A stretch of 64,000 bases of DNA from Luteibacter rhizovicinus DSM 16549 (GCF_001887595.1 NZ_CP017480.1:558001-622000); one strand, 5' to 3'; counted from the stretch's first letter, positions 38,392-47,649 are shown. Numbers and translations are program-made. Notes: generated by a model from the letters alone, not told the origin.

Positions 38392-39705
38392 ATGGAAAAT
38401 CCCGGATACGCCCGCCGCCTGACCCTGATGGACGCCGCGCTGATCGTCGTCGGCGGCATTATCGGTGGCGGCATCTTCCTCAATCCGGGCATCGTCGCGC
38501 AGCGCACCGGCTCGGGCTGGCTGCTGCTCGGCCTGTGGGTGGCGGGCGGCCTGCTCACCCTGATCGGCTGCCTCTGCTACGCCGAGCTGGGCGCGCGACG
38601 GCCGGAAGCCGGTGGCAGCTATGTCTACCTGCGCGAGGCCTTCGGCAAACTGGCCGGTTTCCTCTTCGGCTGGACCATGTTGCTGGTGATCTACAGCGGA
38701 AGCGCCGCCGCCGTGGCGACCATCTTCGGTAGCTATGCGACCTCCGTATTCGGCCTCTCGCCCGACCTGGTCAAGCCGCTCGCGGTCGGCGCCCTGGTCT
38801 TCGTCACCGGCATCAACCTGTTCGGCATCCGCTTCGGCGCACAGGTGCAGAACGTCTTCGCCATCCTCAAGCTGGCCGCTATCGCCGTGCTCGTCGTCAC
38901 GGGCCTGGCCTTCGCCGGCGCGCGCAGCACGCAGGCGCTGGCCAGCAGCCCGACGGAAGTGACCGGCTCGCTCGCCGGTGCCCTGCTCCCGGTGCTTTTC
39001 GCTTTTTCCGGCTTCAGCTACCTCAACAATCTCGCCGGCGAGGTACGCGATCCGCAGCGCACCCTGCCGCGCGCCCTGGTCGTCGGCATGCTCGTGGTGA
39101 TCACCGCCTATGTGTTGGTCAACTACGCATACCTGGCCGTCCTCGGCCACGATGGGCTGGCCAACAGCCATGCGCCCGCGGCGGATGTGATGAGCCGCGT
39201 GTTCGGCGCGCCGGGTGCCAAGCTGATCGCGATCGGCATCGCCATTTCCACGCTGGGCTTCTGCAACATCACCCTGGTCGCCGGTGCGCGCGTGCTCCAG
39301 GTCATGGGTCAGGACGGCCTGTTCTTCAGCAGCGTGGCGCGGCTGCATCCGCGCTACCGCACGCCGAACATCGCGCTGATGATGCTCTCGGCCTGGGCTA
39401 TCGTGCTGGTTCTCGCCGCCAACTACGGCCAGCTGCTCGACTTCGCCACCTTTGGCGACTGGGCCGCCTACGCGGTCACCATCGCCACGCTGTTCTGGTA
39501 TCGCCGACGCAGCAAGGAACGCCCGGTTTTCGCCACGCCCGCCTATCCGTTGCTGCCACTGCTGTTCCTCGTGGCGGTCATCGGCGTGGTCGTGGCCTAC
39601 AGCCTGGACAAGCCGCTCAGCGCAGGCGTGGTTTGCCTCGTCGTCCTCGCCGGCCTGCCGGTGTATGCGGTTTGGCGACGCCTGTTCAGTAAAGTGACTC
39701 GCTGA
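38392..39705 (+). CDS. APC-family amino-acid permease
   Basis: A 437-residue inner-membrane transporter with twelve predicted helices. The signature of the APC superfamily is in helix 1, LIVVGGIIGGGIFLNPGIVA. The conserved cytoplasmic segments are YAELGARRPEAGGSYVYLRE and FSYLNNLAGEVRDPQRTLPR. This is the APA/LAT-like group of amino-acid transporters; the substrate cannot be told from the sequence. The ATG at 38392 begins MENPGYARRLTLMDA; upstream codons run into the REP units. Confidence 0.88.
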   Translation: MENPGYARRLTLMDAALIVVGGIIGGGIFLNPGIVAQRTGSGWLLLGLWVAGGLLTLIGCLCYAELGARRPEAGGSYVYLREAFGKLAGFLFGWTMLLVIYSGSAAAVATIFGSYATSVFGLSPDLVKPLAVGALVFVTGINLFGIRFGAQVQNVFAILKLAAIAVLVVTGLAFAGARSTQALASSPTEVTGSLAGALLPVLFAFSGFSYLNNLAGEVRDPQRTLPRALVVGMLVVITAYVLVNYAYLAVLGHDGLANSHAPAADVMSRVFGAPGAKLIAIGIAISTLGFCNITLVAGARVLQVMGQDGLFFSSVARLHPRYRTPNIALMMLSAWAIVLVLAANYGQLLDFATFGDWAAYAVTIATLFWYRRRSKERPVFATPAYPLLPLLFLVAVIGVVVAYSLDKPLSAGVVCLVVLAGLPVYAVWRRLFSKVTR

Positions 39706-39752
39706 ACAAGGGCACCGATGCCACAATGGCTCGGTTCAGCTGAGGAAAGCAG

Positions 39753-40298
39753 ATGGCACAGCAAGGCCCGACGTCTCCCGTACCCGTCCCCACCAAGGAC
39801 GCCAGTCAACCGGCGACACCCGTACGCGAAGGCATCGACCTCATCGTCAACGACAAACGCTATCGCCACACCGGCGAGGCGGGCATGCCCCTGCTCTGGT
39901 ATCTGCGTGACGTGCTTCGCCTCACCGGCGCCAAATACGGCTGCGACCAGGGCGATTGCGGTTTCTGCACGGTGATCGTCGACGGTAAGGCGGTCGCCGC
40001 CTGCCAGACGAAGATGGAAAAGATGAGCGGCAAGCGCGTGACCACGGTCGAAGGGCTGGCGGACGCGGACGGCAAGTTGCATCCCGTGCAGCAGGCCTGG
40101 ATCGACGAAGACGCCATCATGTGCGGCTTCTGCCAGCCGGGGCAGATCATGGCCGCGGTGGATCTGCTCTCGCGCCAGAAAAATCCGTCGGACGCGGATA
40201 TCGACAAGATCGGCAATCTCTGCCGCTGCGGCAGTTATGGCCGCATCCGCAAGGCGATTAAGCGCGCCGCAGGCACGATGAAGGATTCCAAGGCATGA
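39753..40298 (+). CDS. [2Fe-2S] subunit of a molybdenum hydroxylase (IorA-like)
   Basis: A 181-residue iron-sulfur subunit with two [2Fe-2S] clusters: the plant-type site CDQGDCGFC plus the later Cys in VAACQ, and the second site CGFCQPGQ with CRCGSYGRIRKAI. A Pro/Thr-rich N-terminal extension of about 28 residues precedes the fold and has no signal peptide; export with the Tat-bearing partner is likely. It overlaps the large-subunit gene by ATGA. This small subunit passes electrons from the molybdenum centre to an outside acceptor. Confidence 0.9.
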   Translation: MAQQGPTSPVPVPTKDASQPATPVREGIDLIVNDKRYRHTGEAGMPLLWYLRDVLRLTGAKYGCDQGDCGFCTVIVDGKAVAACQTKMEKMSGKRVTTVEGLADADGKLHPVQQAWIDEDAIMCGFCQPGQIMAAVDLLSRQKNPSDADIDKIGNLCRCGSYGRIRKAIKRAAGTMKDSKA

Positions 40299-42571
40299 GC
40301 GGTGAAATCCGGCTTTCCCGTCGCCGATTCCTGAGGTACGCAGCCGGTACCGCGGGCGCCCTGGTGATTGGCATCGGTAGTGCCGAAGCACTCGACCGGC
40401 CCACGCCGGTTGCCTTGCTGGGCGACGCCTGGAGCCAGGTCGGTCCGTACCTGCGCGTCGCCGCGGACGGTCGCATCTTCATCGGCGTACGCGATCCGGA
40501 CAACGGTGAAGGCACATCGACGTCGCTGGCGCGGATCATCGCCGAAGAAATGGGTGCGGACTGGAACCGTGTCGTCGTCGAGCCGCTCGGCCTCGGGGTC
40601 GAGCAGGGTAACGGCGAGCCACGCTTCCTCTACGGTCGCCAGCGCAGCGGCGACGGCACCAGCATTCCCGCCGCCTGGGCCGATTTGCGCCAGGCTGGTG
40701 CACTGGCGCGGTGGCTGCTCCTGCAGGCGGCGGCGCGGCGCCTCGGCGTGCCTGCCGACCAGCTTCGCGGAGAAGACGGCATGGCCGTCGCCGCCGACGG
40801 TCGCAAGATCTCCTATGCCGATCTCGCCAGCGCCGCTGCGGGTATCGACGCACCGACGACCCTGCCCCCCCTCAAGCCGGCGGAGCGCTACACGCTGATC
40901 GGCAAGCCCGCGGGCGACGTGGATGCGACGGCCGTGGTCACGGGCAACCTGCGTTATGCGCTGGACGACAGTCTCGGCAATCCCGTGATCGCCGTGCTTG
41001 CACGCTGCCCCTACCCCGGCGGCTCGCTCGATACCGCGGACCGCGACGCCGCAAAGGCGATCATTGGCGTCTACGCCGTCATCGAGATCACGCCCGAGCC
41101 GGGCCAGGCGCCAGGCACGACCGCCCAGGCGCCGGCGCTGGCCGTGCTGGCCCAGGACACCTGGTCGGCCCTGGCCGGCCGGGCTGCCCTCAAGGCCACC
41201 TGGAAGGCCGGGGACAACCCCGAACCATCCGCTTCCGTGCTCGAGCAGAAAGCCCTGGAACGCTTCGGCGACGATGCTTTCACGCCGACCATCGTGCGCG
41301 AGGACGGCGACATCGCCGTCGCGCGCAAGAAAGCGGTGCGAGCGCTCGAGGCCACGTATTTCCAGCCGTGGGTGGCGCATGCGACGGCGGAAACGCCCAA
41401 CTGCGTCGTCCGCCTGGACCCGGATACCAGCGTGACCGTGATCGCCGCGACCCAGTCGCCGCGTCAGGCGTATGCCGTCGTACAGCGAATGACCGGGTTC
41501 CGCCCGGACCAGATCGATATCCAGGTGCCGCGCGGCGGAGGCGGCTTCGGCCGTCGGCTCGAGCATGACTACATCGCCGAAGCGATGGCGATCGCCCTGG
41601 CCAAGAAAGACGACGCGATTCGGAATCGCCCGCTGAAGGTCCTCTGGACCCGTGACGACGACCTCGCCCGCGACTACTACCGGCCCATGGCCGTGCATCG
41701 CCTGAATGCCTCGCTCGACAAGGGCAAGAAGATCGTCGGCTGGCACCAGCGCATGGCCAGCCCGTCCGCCCTCGTGGGCCGTGCCACGCCGGACAACCGC
41801 CTGTGGCAGTCCGAATTGGTCGCGGACGCCTTGCCGGCCGGTCTGGTGCCGAACTTCCGCAGCGACTGGTATCCCCTGGATTCGAAGCTCGCCCGTGGCG
41901 AATGGCGCGGCTCGCCACACGTGACGCCCACCTTCGCCTCGGAAAGCTTCATCGACGAGCTGGCTCACGCCGTAAAGGCCAACCCGCTCGACTTCCGCCT
42001 CGCCATGCTCGGCGACGCACGCCAGTTGCCCTATAGCGGCCGCGGCGGCCCGATCGACACCGCGCGCATGGCCAATGTGCTCAAGCTGGCTGCCGACAAG
42101 ATCGACTGGAGCCGCTGGCTGCGCAGCGAAAACGGCCTGGGCATCGCCTGTGCCTACGTCTTCGGCGCCTACGTGGCGCACGCGATCGAAGTGGCTCCCA
42201 CGACCGATGGCATCGATATCCACCGCGTGGTCTGCGTGGCCGATGTCGGCCGCGCCATCAATCCGCTGGGTCTCGAGGCCCAGCTGCAGGGGGCGACCAT
42301 GGACGCGCTGTCCACCGCCCTCAACCTCGCCATCACGATCAAGGATGGCAAAGTGCAGCAGACGGGATTCCGCGATTACCCGATCGCCACCACCCAGCCG
42401 CTGCCCTACGAGATCGAAACCCTCATCGTGCCCTCGACGGCCGACCCGACGGGCGCCAGTGTGATCGGCGTGCCCTCGGCGGCGCCGGCCCTGGCCAACG
42501 CGGTGTTCCGTGCCACGGCCGTACGCGTGCGTCGCCTGCCCCTGCTTCGCGAGTTCGCCCGCCTACGCTGA
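40295..42571 (+). CDS. Molybdopterin-binding subunit of an IorB-like dehydrogenase
   Basis: A 758-residue xanthine-dehydrogenase-family large subunit. A twin-arginine signal (LSRRRFLRYAAGTAGALVIG) sends it to the periplasm. The molybdopterin-binding segments are PRGGGGFGRRLEHDYIAEA and GEWRGSPHVTPTFASESFID, with VVCVADVGRAINPLGLEAQL and the end GVPSAAPALANAVFRATAVR. It resembles isoquinoline 1-oxidoreductase beta and related aldehyde dehydrogenases; the substrate is unknown. There is no FAD subunit, so the electron acceptor is probably a cytochrome c encoded elsewhere. Confidence 0.9.
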   Translation: MSGEIRLSRRRFLRYAAGTAGALVIGIGSAEALDRPTPVALLGDAWSQVGPYLRVAADGRIFIGVRDPDNGEGTSTSLARIIAEEMGADWNRVVVEPLGLGVEQGNGEPRFLYGRQRSGDGTSIPAAWADLRQAGALARWLLLQAAARRLGVPADQLRGEDGMAVAADGRKISYADLASAAAGIDAPTTLPPLKPAERYTLIGKPAGDVDATAVVTGNLRYALDDSLGNPVIAVLARCPYPGGSLDTADRDAAKAIIGVYAVIEITPEPGQAPGTTAQAPALAVLAQDTWSALAGRAALKATWKAGDNPEPSASVLEQKALERFGDDAFTPTIVREDGDIAVARKKAVRALEATYFQPWVAHATAETPNCVVRLDPDTSVTVIAATQSPRQAYAVVQRMTGFRPDQIDIQVPRGGGGFGRRLEHDYIAEAMAIALAKKDDAIRNRPLKVLWTRDDDLARDYYRPMAVHRLNASLDKGKKIVGWHQRMASPSALVGRATPDNRLWQSELVADALPAGLVPNFRSDWYPLDSKLARGEWRGSPHVTPTFASESFIDELAHAVKANPLDFRLAMLGDARQLPYSGRGGPIDTARMANVLKLAADKIDWSRWLRSENGLGIACAYVFGAYVAHAIEVAPTTDGIDIHRVVCVADVGRAINPLGLEAQLQGATMDALSTALNLAITIKDGKVQQTGFRDYPIATTQPLPYEIETLIVPSTADPTGASVIGVPSAAPALANAVFRATAVRVRRLPLLREFARLR

Positions 42572-42601
42572 TTCGCCGTTTTCCACCGCCCGAGGTACCG
42601 C

Positions 42602-43366
42602 ATGACTGTCGCATCCTTTACCTCGGGCCCACCTGCCCCACGCACCGACGCCGACCTGATCGGCAGCAACAAGCGCTTCTATGACGCGCTCTGGTCGGAA
42701 GCGAAGCTGTTCGCACCGGACCGCTTCAACACTTGGCCCCTGGTGTCGGAACTGGCGGCGCAGACCTCCCGCCGGCTCGAAGTCGCCCCCGGCCTGCGCC
42801 CGCGGCTCCCGCTGGCGGACACCCAGTTCGTCGACCTCAGCCGGCCGGCCCTGGCCGAGCTGTCCCGGCACGGGGCCAGGGTCGCCAACGCCATGATCGG
42901 CGCGCTACCGTTCCGCGATGCCAGCTTCGACTTCGTCTGCGCGTTCGACATCCTCGAGCACGTGGTCGACGACGAAGGCGCGCTGGGCGAACTCGCGCGC
43001 GTGGCCGAGCCCGGCGCCCGGCTGCTGCTCTCGGTGCCCCTCCATCCCGAGGCCTGGACCGCCTTCGACGACTTCGTCGGCCACTACCGTCGCTACGAGC
43101 CCGAAGCTATCCGGGCCCTGCTGGCGCGGCACGGCTTCACCATCGAGCGCAGCGCGGTCTACGGCATGCAGCCCAAATCCTCGAAGCTGCTCGACATCGG
43201 CCAGTGGTACCTCACCCATCAACGGGCCCGCGCCATGTGGTGGTACAACAAGGTTTTCATGCCCCTCGGCGTGCGCTTCCAGAAGCCCCTGGCCTTCACG
43301 CCGGGCTTCGCGCCCGGGCCGGGCGTGGACGAAGTCCTGCTGGTCTGCCGCAAGACCCAAGCTTAA
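42602..43366 (+). CDS. Class I SAM-dependent methyltransferase
   Basis: A 254-residue methyltransferase. Motif I is divergent but present (LEVAPGLRPRLP), the acidic loop is FVDLSRPALAELSRHGA, and motif II/III is FVCAFDILEHVVDDEGALGE followed by LLLSVPLHPEAW. It lies 30 bases after the dehydrogenase on the same strand, so it may be co-transcribed, but no functional link can be read. The acceptor is unknown. Confidence 0.82.
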   Translation: MTVASFTSGPPAPRTDADLIGSNKRFYDALWSEAKLFAPDRFNTWPLVSELAAQTSRRLEVAPGLRPRLPLADTQFVDLSRPALAELSRHGARVANAMIGALPFRDASFDFVCAFDILEHVVDDEGALGELARVAEPGARLLLSVPLHPEAWTAFDDFVGHYRRYEPEAIRALLARHGFTIERSAVYGMQPKSSKLLDIGQWYLTHQRARAMWWYNKVFMPLGVRFQKPLAFTPGFAPGPGVDEVLLVCRKTQA

Positions 43367-43446
43367 ATCGAGCAAAAACAGGGGCTTTACACATGACGCG
43401 GCGCAAGTGGTTATGATGCGCCACCTCCCCGCCCCCCGGACCCTGC

Positions 43447-44730
43447 ATGCTCTATCTCATGCACGAATTCCAACGCTCGATGCTCAGCCCCCTGACCTAC
43501 TGGGCTGAAGCGAGCGCGAAGATGTTTGGCGATATCGCCAGCCCGTTCGCCCGCATGCCTGGCGCCGACCGCGCCGCCGCGGGCTACGAGCTGATGTTCC
43601 GGCTGGGCAAGGCGTACGAAAAGCCCGAGTTCGGCATCCACACGGTGGAAGCGCACGGTCACGACGTCGCCATCGTCGAACAGGTCGCGATGGCCAAGCC
43701 ATTCTGCACGCTGAAGCGCTTCAAGCGCTTCTCCGACGACCAGGCCACGGTCGACCGCATGAAGAACGATCCGGCGGTCCTCGTCGTGGCGCCGCTGTCG
43801 GGTCACCACTCGACCCTGCTGCGCGACACCGTGCGCACGCTCCTGCGCGACCACAAGGTGTACATCACCGACTGGGTCGACGCACGCATGATCCCGACCG
43901 ACGAGGGTTCATTCTCGCTGGCCGATTACGTCTCGTACGTCGAAGAGTTCATCCGCCACGTCGGCGTCCATCGCGCCCACGTCGTCTCGGTATGCCAGCC
44001 CACCGTGCCGGTGCTCGCCGCCGTCTCGCTGATGGCCGCCCGCGGTGAAGACACGCCGCTGACGCTCACCCTCATGGGTGGGCCGATCGACACGCGCAAG
44101 AGCCCCACCAGCGTGGATAACCTGGCGACGACGCGGCCGCTGTCGTGGTTTCGCAACCAGCTCATCCACAAGGTGCCGTATCAGTATCCCGGCGCGGGCC
44201 GTGAGGTCTATCCCGGCTTCCTGCAGCACGCGGGCTTCCTGGCGATGAACCCGAGCCGCCACGTCATGTCGCACTGGGACTTCTACGAGAACCTGCGCAA
44301 GGGCGATCTCGACGACGCCGAGCAGCATCGCAAGTTCTACGACGAGTACAACGCCGTGCTCGACATGCCGGCCGAGTATTACCTCGACACCATCGAAACG
44401 GTGTTCCAGGAACATCGCCTGCCAATGGGCACGTGGGACGTGCACGGCGAGCGCGTCCTGCCGGCGAAGATCAAGAACACCGCCCTGCTCACCATCGAAG
44501 GCGAGCTCGACGATATCTCCGGCCTCGGCCAGACCGAAGCCGCGCACGGCCTGTGCAAAGGCATCCCGAAGAAGCTGAAGAAGCACATCACCGTGGAAGG
44601 CGCCGGCCACTACGGCATCTTCAGCGGCCGCCGCTGGCGCGATGTGGTCTACCCGGACGTCCGCGATTTCATCGCGAAGTTCGACAAGGGCAACAGCAAC
44701 ACCGGCGCCAAGGGCAACCGCAAGGCCTGA
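43447..44730 (+). CDS. phaZ: Intracellular polyhydroxyalkanoate depolymerase
   Basis: A 427-residue alpha/beta hydrolase of the PhaZ type that mobilises stored polyester. The nucleophile is a cysteine in VSVCQPTVPVLAAVSLM (in place of serine), as in the intracellular PHB depolymerases; the acid is in ELDDISGLGQTEA, and the histidine is in GAGHYGIFSGRRW. The start at 43447 is the family start (MLYLMHEFQRSM). No PHA synthase or phasin gene lies nearby. It is followed by a REP pair. Confidence 0.9.
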   Translation: MLYLMHEFQRSMLSPLTYWAEASAKMFGDIASPFARMPGADRAAAGYELMFRLGKAYEKPEFGIHTVEAHGHDVAIVEQVAMAKPFCTLKRFKRFSDDQATVDRMKNDPAVLVVAPLSGHHSTLLRDTVRTLLRDHKVYITDWVDARMIPTDEGSFSLADYVSYVEEFIRHVGVHRAHVVSVCQPTVPVLAAVSLMAARGEDTPLTLTLMGGPIDTRKSPTSVDNLATTRPLSWFRNQLIHKVPYQYPGAGREVYPGFLQHAGFLAMNPSRHVMSHWDFYENLRKGDLDDAEQHRKFYDEYNAVLDMPAEYYLDTIETVFQEHRLPMGTWDVHGERVLPAKIKNTALLTIEGELDDISGLGQTEAAHGLCKGIPKKLKKHITVEGAGHYGIFSGRRWRDVVYPDVRDFIAKFDKGNSNTGAKGNRKA

Positions 44731-44738
44731 TCTTTAAA

Positions 44739-44820
44739 TGTGGGAGCCGATTTATCGGCGATTGAGCGCTCGGCGTCACCGCTCCGTTGGCTTTTCGCCG
44801 CTGAAGCGGCTCCCACATGT
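44739..44820. repeat. REP pair, two different stem types
   Basis: GTGGGAGCCGATTTATCGGC (A-T stem) on the left faces CGCCGCTGAAGCGGCTCCCA (C-G stem) on the right. The mixed pair shows the halves need not be copied together. It separates convergent phaZ and the anion permease. Confidence 0.85.
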
Positions 44821-44825
44821 ATCTA

Positions 44826-45929
44826 TCAGAGCAGCGCCCAGCCAATCAGCCCGATGACCAGAAAAAACGGCAACGACCAGAGATGGAAGGTTGCCCAGGC
44901 CTTGCGCTCGCCGAGGAGGCGCAAGGCGATCAGGTTCGCCAGCGAACCCAGTACGAAACCGAAGCCGCCGGCGTTCACACCCCAGGCGATCGTGCGCCAG
45001 TCCTTCGAATATTCCGCAAGCAGGATCGCCGCCGGCACATTGCTGACCACTTGCGAGGCGAGTGCGCCCGTTGCGTAAAGATGCGACGGCTGGTCCAACC
45101 CAAGGCCGCCCAGGAACTGCTTCACACTGTCGAGGCCGGCCAGCATGCGCAGGTCGATGAACATCAGCACGAAGGTGAGCAGGAGGCCCCAGTCGATGCT
45201 CGCGATGATCCGACGGCGAAAGACAAGGAACACAGCCAGCACGCCGAGCAAACCCCACTCCGCATGATGGAAATCGGCAAGGAAGAGGAAGGGCACGTAG
45301 AGCACCGCAGCGACGATCAGCAGCGACCGGTCGACGCCTTGCTCGTTCTCCTCGTGCACCTGGAGCGCCGTGCCCGGAAAGGCCAGTGCCGTGACTGCCA
45401 GCAGCAGGACCAGCGCGATCGCCACCAAGGGCAGCATGGCCCAGACGAAGGCACCGAAGCCGTTGTTCCACTGCTGCCAGAGGAACAGGTTCTGCGGATT
45501 GCCGATCGGCGTGAGCATCGATCCCGCGTTCACCGCAAGCGCCTCGAAGACCACCAGGCGCGTCGCGGGCATGCGCGCGATACGACACATGCTCAGGGTC
45601 AGCGGCACCATGACGAAGAGCGACACGTCGTTGGTGAGCAGCATCGACAGCAATGCCGTCGCAGCGACCAGTCCGAGCGCCGCAATCCGCCTCGTCGACG
45701 TCCGTTCGATCAGCCAGTGGCCGGCCACATGGAGCGCGCCGCTGGTTTCCACGGCCTTGGTCAACAACAACAGGCCGGCGAGTGCGGCGATGGTCGGCCA
45801 GTCCACGAGGGAGGGCCAGTCGGGAATGCGCGCGGGCTTGGCGATGGCCAACAGGACCAGCACCGCCAGAAGAACGAGAAAGAATACGTCGCGGCGCAGG
45901 GCGCGCAACGATTCGGGCAACCACTTCAT
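44826..45929 (-). CDS. SLC13/ArsB-type anion permease
   Basis: A 367-residue membrane protein with about ten helices in two repeats. The family motifs are LLTNDVSLFVMVPLTLSM and AVNAGSMLTPIGNPQNLFLW in the first half and SQVVSNVPAAILLAEYSKD with GGFGFVLGSLANLIALRL in the second, which match the NhaD/ArsB/citrate permease group. The substrate anion is not identifiable. It is shorter than typical SLC13 proteins (about 430), but the repeats look complete. Confidence 0.82.
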   Translation of the reverse strand: MKWLPESLRALRRDVFFLVLLAVLVLLAIAKPARIPDWPSLVDWPTIAALAGLLLLTKAVETSGALHVAGHWLIERTSTRRIAALGLVAATALLSMLLTNDVSLFVMVPLTLSMCRIARMPATRLVVFEALAVNAGSMLTPIGNPQNLFLWQQWNNGFGAFVWAMLPLVAIALVLLLAVTALAFPGTALQVHEENEQGVDRSLLIVAAVLYVPFLFLADFHHAEWGLLGVLAVFLVFRRRIIASIDWGLLLTFVLMFIDLRMLAGLDSVKQFLGGLGLDQPSHLYATGALASQVVSNVPAAILLAEYSKDWRTIAWGVNAGGFGFVLGSLANLIALRLLGERKAWATFHLWSLPFFLVIGLIGWALL

Positions 45930-46027
45930 CGATAGGATCCCACCAGCCAGGGCTGGATCATATCGGGTGCGCGCGTCGCCGGGGCGTGCAGGCCCCGGCG
46001 ACGCGGCGGAACGACGGCGCTCTCGCC

Positions 46028-46798
46028 TCAGCGATCGCGGGGCACATCGACCTTGCCGGTGACGCCACGCTGCGAGACGTCGCCGCTGCCCTTGGTGTTG
46101 ACCGTGAGGTTGCCCTTGACGCCGTCGACATCGATCTCGCCTGAACCGACCGTGCCGACGCTCACATCACCCGTGACGTCGCGCAGCTTCGCTTCTCCCG
46201 AGCCGACCGTGGCGATGCGCACGCCGCCATGGATACCCGACGCGGAGAGCGAACCGGAGCCGACCGTGCTGACATCGACCGCGCCGGTGTTTTCGAAGGT
46301 CGCTTCGCCCGAGCCCACCGTCGTGCTGACGGCGCCCTTGATCTCGCGGGCCTCGAGCTCGCCGGAACCCACGGTCGATTCGAGCGAGGCGATCCCACGG
46401 GCTTTCGCTTCACCCGAACCGACGTTGATCTTCACCGGGATGGACGAAGGCACGGCCGCGTCGACCTTGAGGTCGCTGTAATGGGAACCGAAACCCCAGC
46501 CGCCGTGGCGGTCACTGGTCAGTTCGACCAGCAAGGTGTCGCCGTCGCGCCGCTGGGTGACGACGAGGGTGTCCAGGACATCCTGGCTGGATGCGCAGGC
46601 CTTGCCATGCACGGTGCCCTTGCCCGCCGCGGCGCCCCCTTCCACGTGAAGGTCGTACGAATTGGTGACGAAGGTCACGCTGCGCACGCCGGAGAGATCG
46701 AGGTCGAGGTTGCGGTCCGCGTGGAACTTGCAGTCGCTGCTGTCGGCCATGGCGGCGGCCGGCGCCAGAAGGAGGGCGGCGAGGATCAGGTGGCGCAT
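46028..46798 (-). CDS. Exported DUF4097-like protein with VGSG repeats
   Basis: A 256-residue protein with a signal peptide (HLILAALLLAPAAAMA). From residue 126 to 239 it repeats VGSG or KGSG seven times at 17-19 residue intervals (positions 126, 143, 161, 179, 198, 217 and 236), each followed by a short beta strand. This is the one-sided beta-solenoid pattern of DUF4097/DUF2807 envelope proteins. It probably sits in the periplasm or outer membrane. The role is unknown, and it diverges from the next gene. Confidence 0.8.
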   Translation of the reverse strand: MRHLILAALLLAPAAAMADSSDCKFHADRNLDLDLSGVRSVTFVTNSYDLHVEGGAAAGKGTVHGKACASSQDVLDTLVVTQRRDGDTLLVELTSDRHGGWGFGSHYSDLKVDAAVPSSIPVKINVGSGEAKARGIASLESTVGSGELEAREIKGAVSTTVGSGEATFENTGAVDVSTVGSGSLSASGIHGGVRIATVGSGEAKLRDVTGDVSVGTVGSGEIDVDGVKGNLTVNTKGSGDVSQRGVTGKVDVPRDR

Positions 46799-46968
46799 GA
46801 TTTTGCTCCGGTAGTGATTCGGTGTACCGGTGATGGATGCCGGCCACCCGGAAAGGGTTGCAACGTTCTCATTTCTTCACACGAAGCTGACCGGCAGGCA
46901 ACGGACCGGTCAACCGGCGGCGAGGCGACACGTTTTTCCCCGTGCACCACCTAACCGGGAGACAACCT

Positions 46969-47508
46969 ATGCAACGCAAGACCCTGATCGCCAGTGCCGC
47001 TTCCCTGCTCCTCGCCGGCTCCACCGCCTTCGCGTTCGCGCAGGATGCCGCCCCGCAGCCCCCGTCCGCTCCGTCCGCACGTTCCGCCCAGGCAGGCGCC
47101 CCCGCCGGTGGCCCGAAGTGGGGCCATGATGGCCGCGACGGTCGCGGTGGCGAACATGGCCGCGGTGAATGGGGTGGCCACGGCCGCGGCCACGAGCAAG
47201 GCGGCGTCATCGGCGACCTGCACAGCCTCGAGCGCCTGTACGTCATGACCGGCCGCAGCAAGGAACTGCCCGCGTTGTACAACGAGGTTCTCGCCAAGTC
47301 GCAGAACCCGCGCGTGCGCGACTACGCCTACCGCCACCTCGCTCGTGCGCAGATGCAGCCGACCAACACCGACGCCGCGATCGCCACCCTGCGCAAGAGC
47401 CTCGACGAGAACCTCGCCCAGGACCAGAAGCGTCACCAGGACATGGAGGCGTTCAAGGCACGCATGCAGCAGCGTGCCGCGGCGGGTCCGGCTTCCACTG
47501 CCAAGTAA
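46969..47508 (+). CDS. Exported Gly/His-rich protein with a helical C-terminal domain
   Basis: A 179-residue protein. A signal peptide (LIASAASLLLAGSTAFAFAQ) is followed by a Pro/Ala stretch, then a low-complexity segment rich in Gly, His, Arg and Asp (HDGRDGRGGEHGRGEWGGHG) around residues 50-75. The C-terminal 95 residues (LHSLERLYVMTGRSKELPAL, RDYAYRHLARAQMQPTNTDA) look like short TPR-type helix pairs. GGGAGA before the ATG at 46969 is the ribosome-binding site. It resembles proteins of the metal- or stress-responsive envelope type, but no function is shown. Confidence 0.7.
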   Translation: MQRKTLIASAASLLLAGSTAFAFAQDAAPQPPSAPSARSAQAGAPAGGPKWGHDGRDGRGGEHGRGEWGGHGRGHEQGGVIGDLHSLERLYVMTGRSKELPALYNEVLAKSQNPRVRDYAYRHLARAQMQPTNTDAAIATLRKSLDENLAQDQKRHQDMEAFKARMQQRAAAGPASTAK

Positions 47509-47538
47509 GTTCCAAGCGTCACGTACGTCGTGAAACGG

Positions 47539-47563
47539 AAACGGGGCCGTGGGGCCCCGTTTC
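47539..47563 (+). terminator. Intrinsic terminator of the Gly/His-rich gene
   Basis: A perfect 10-bp stem AAACGGGGCC / GGCCCCGTTT around GTGG, starting 30 bases after the stop, with only a short T-run. Confidence 0.75.
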
Positions 47564-47585
47564 TCTGTGCGTTATCGAGAGTACC

Positions 47586-47649
47586 CATCGCCGCTGAAGC
47601 GGCTCCCACAGTGTCGTGGCTTAGTGTGGGAGCCGCTTCAGCGGCGATG
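47586..47649. repeat. REP pair forming a perfect 25-bp inverted repeat
   Basis: The left arm starts CATCGCCGCTGAAGCGGCTC and runs 25 bases; the right arm is its exact complement, with 14 bases between. Both units use the C-G stem. It is the most perfect pair in the window, which suggests recent origin or gene conversion, and lies between two convergent operons. Confidence 0.9.

Noticed and set aside
40235..42223. A 662-codon minus-strand frame opposite the molybdenum hydroxylase genes.
   Set aside because: Shadow of high-GC codons; the plus-strand proteins carry all the expected motifs.
43386..43417. TTTACA and TATGAT before the PHA depolymerase gene as a promoter.
   Set aside because: The spacing is 20 bases, too long for a confident sigma-70 call.
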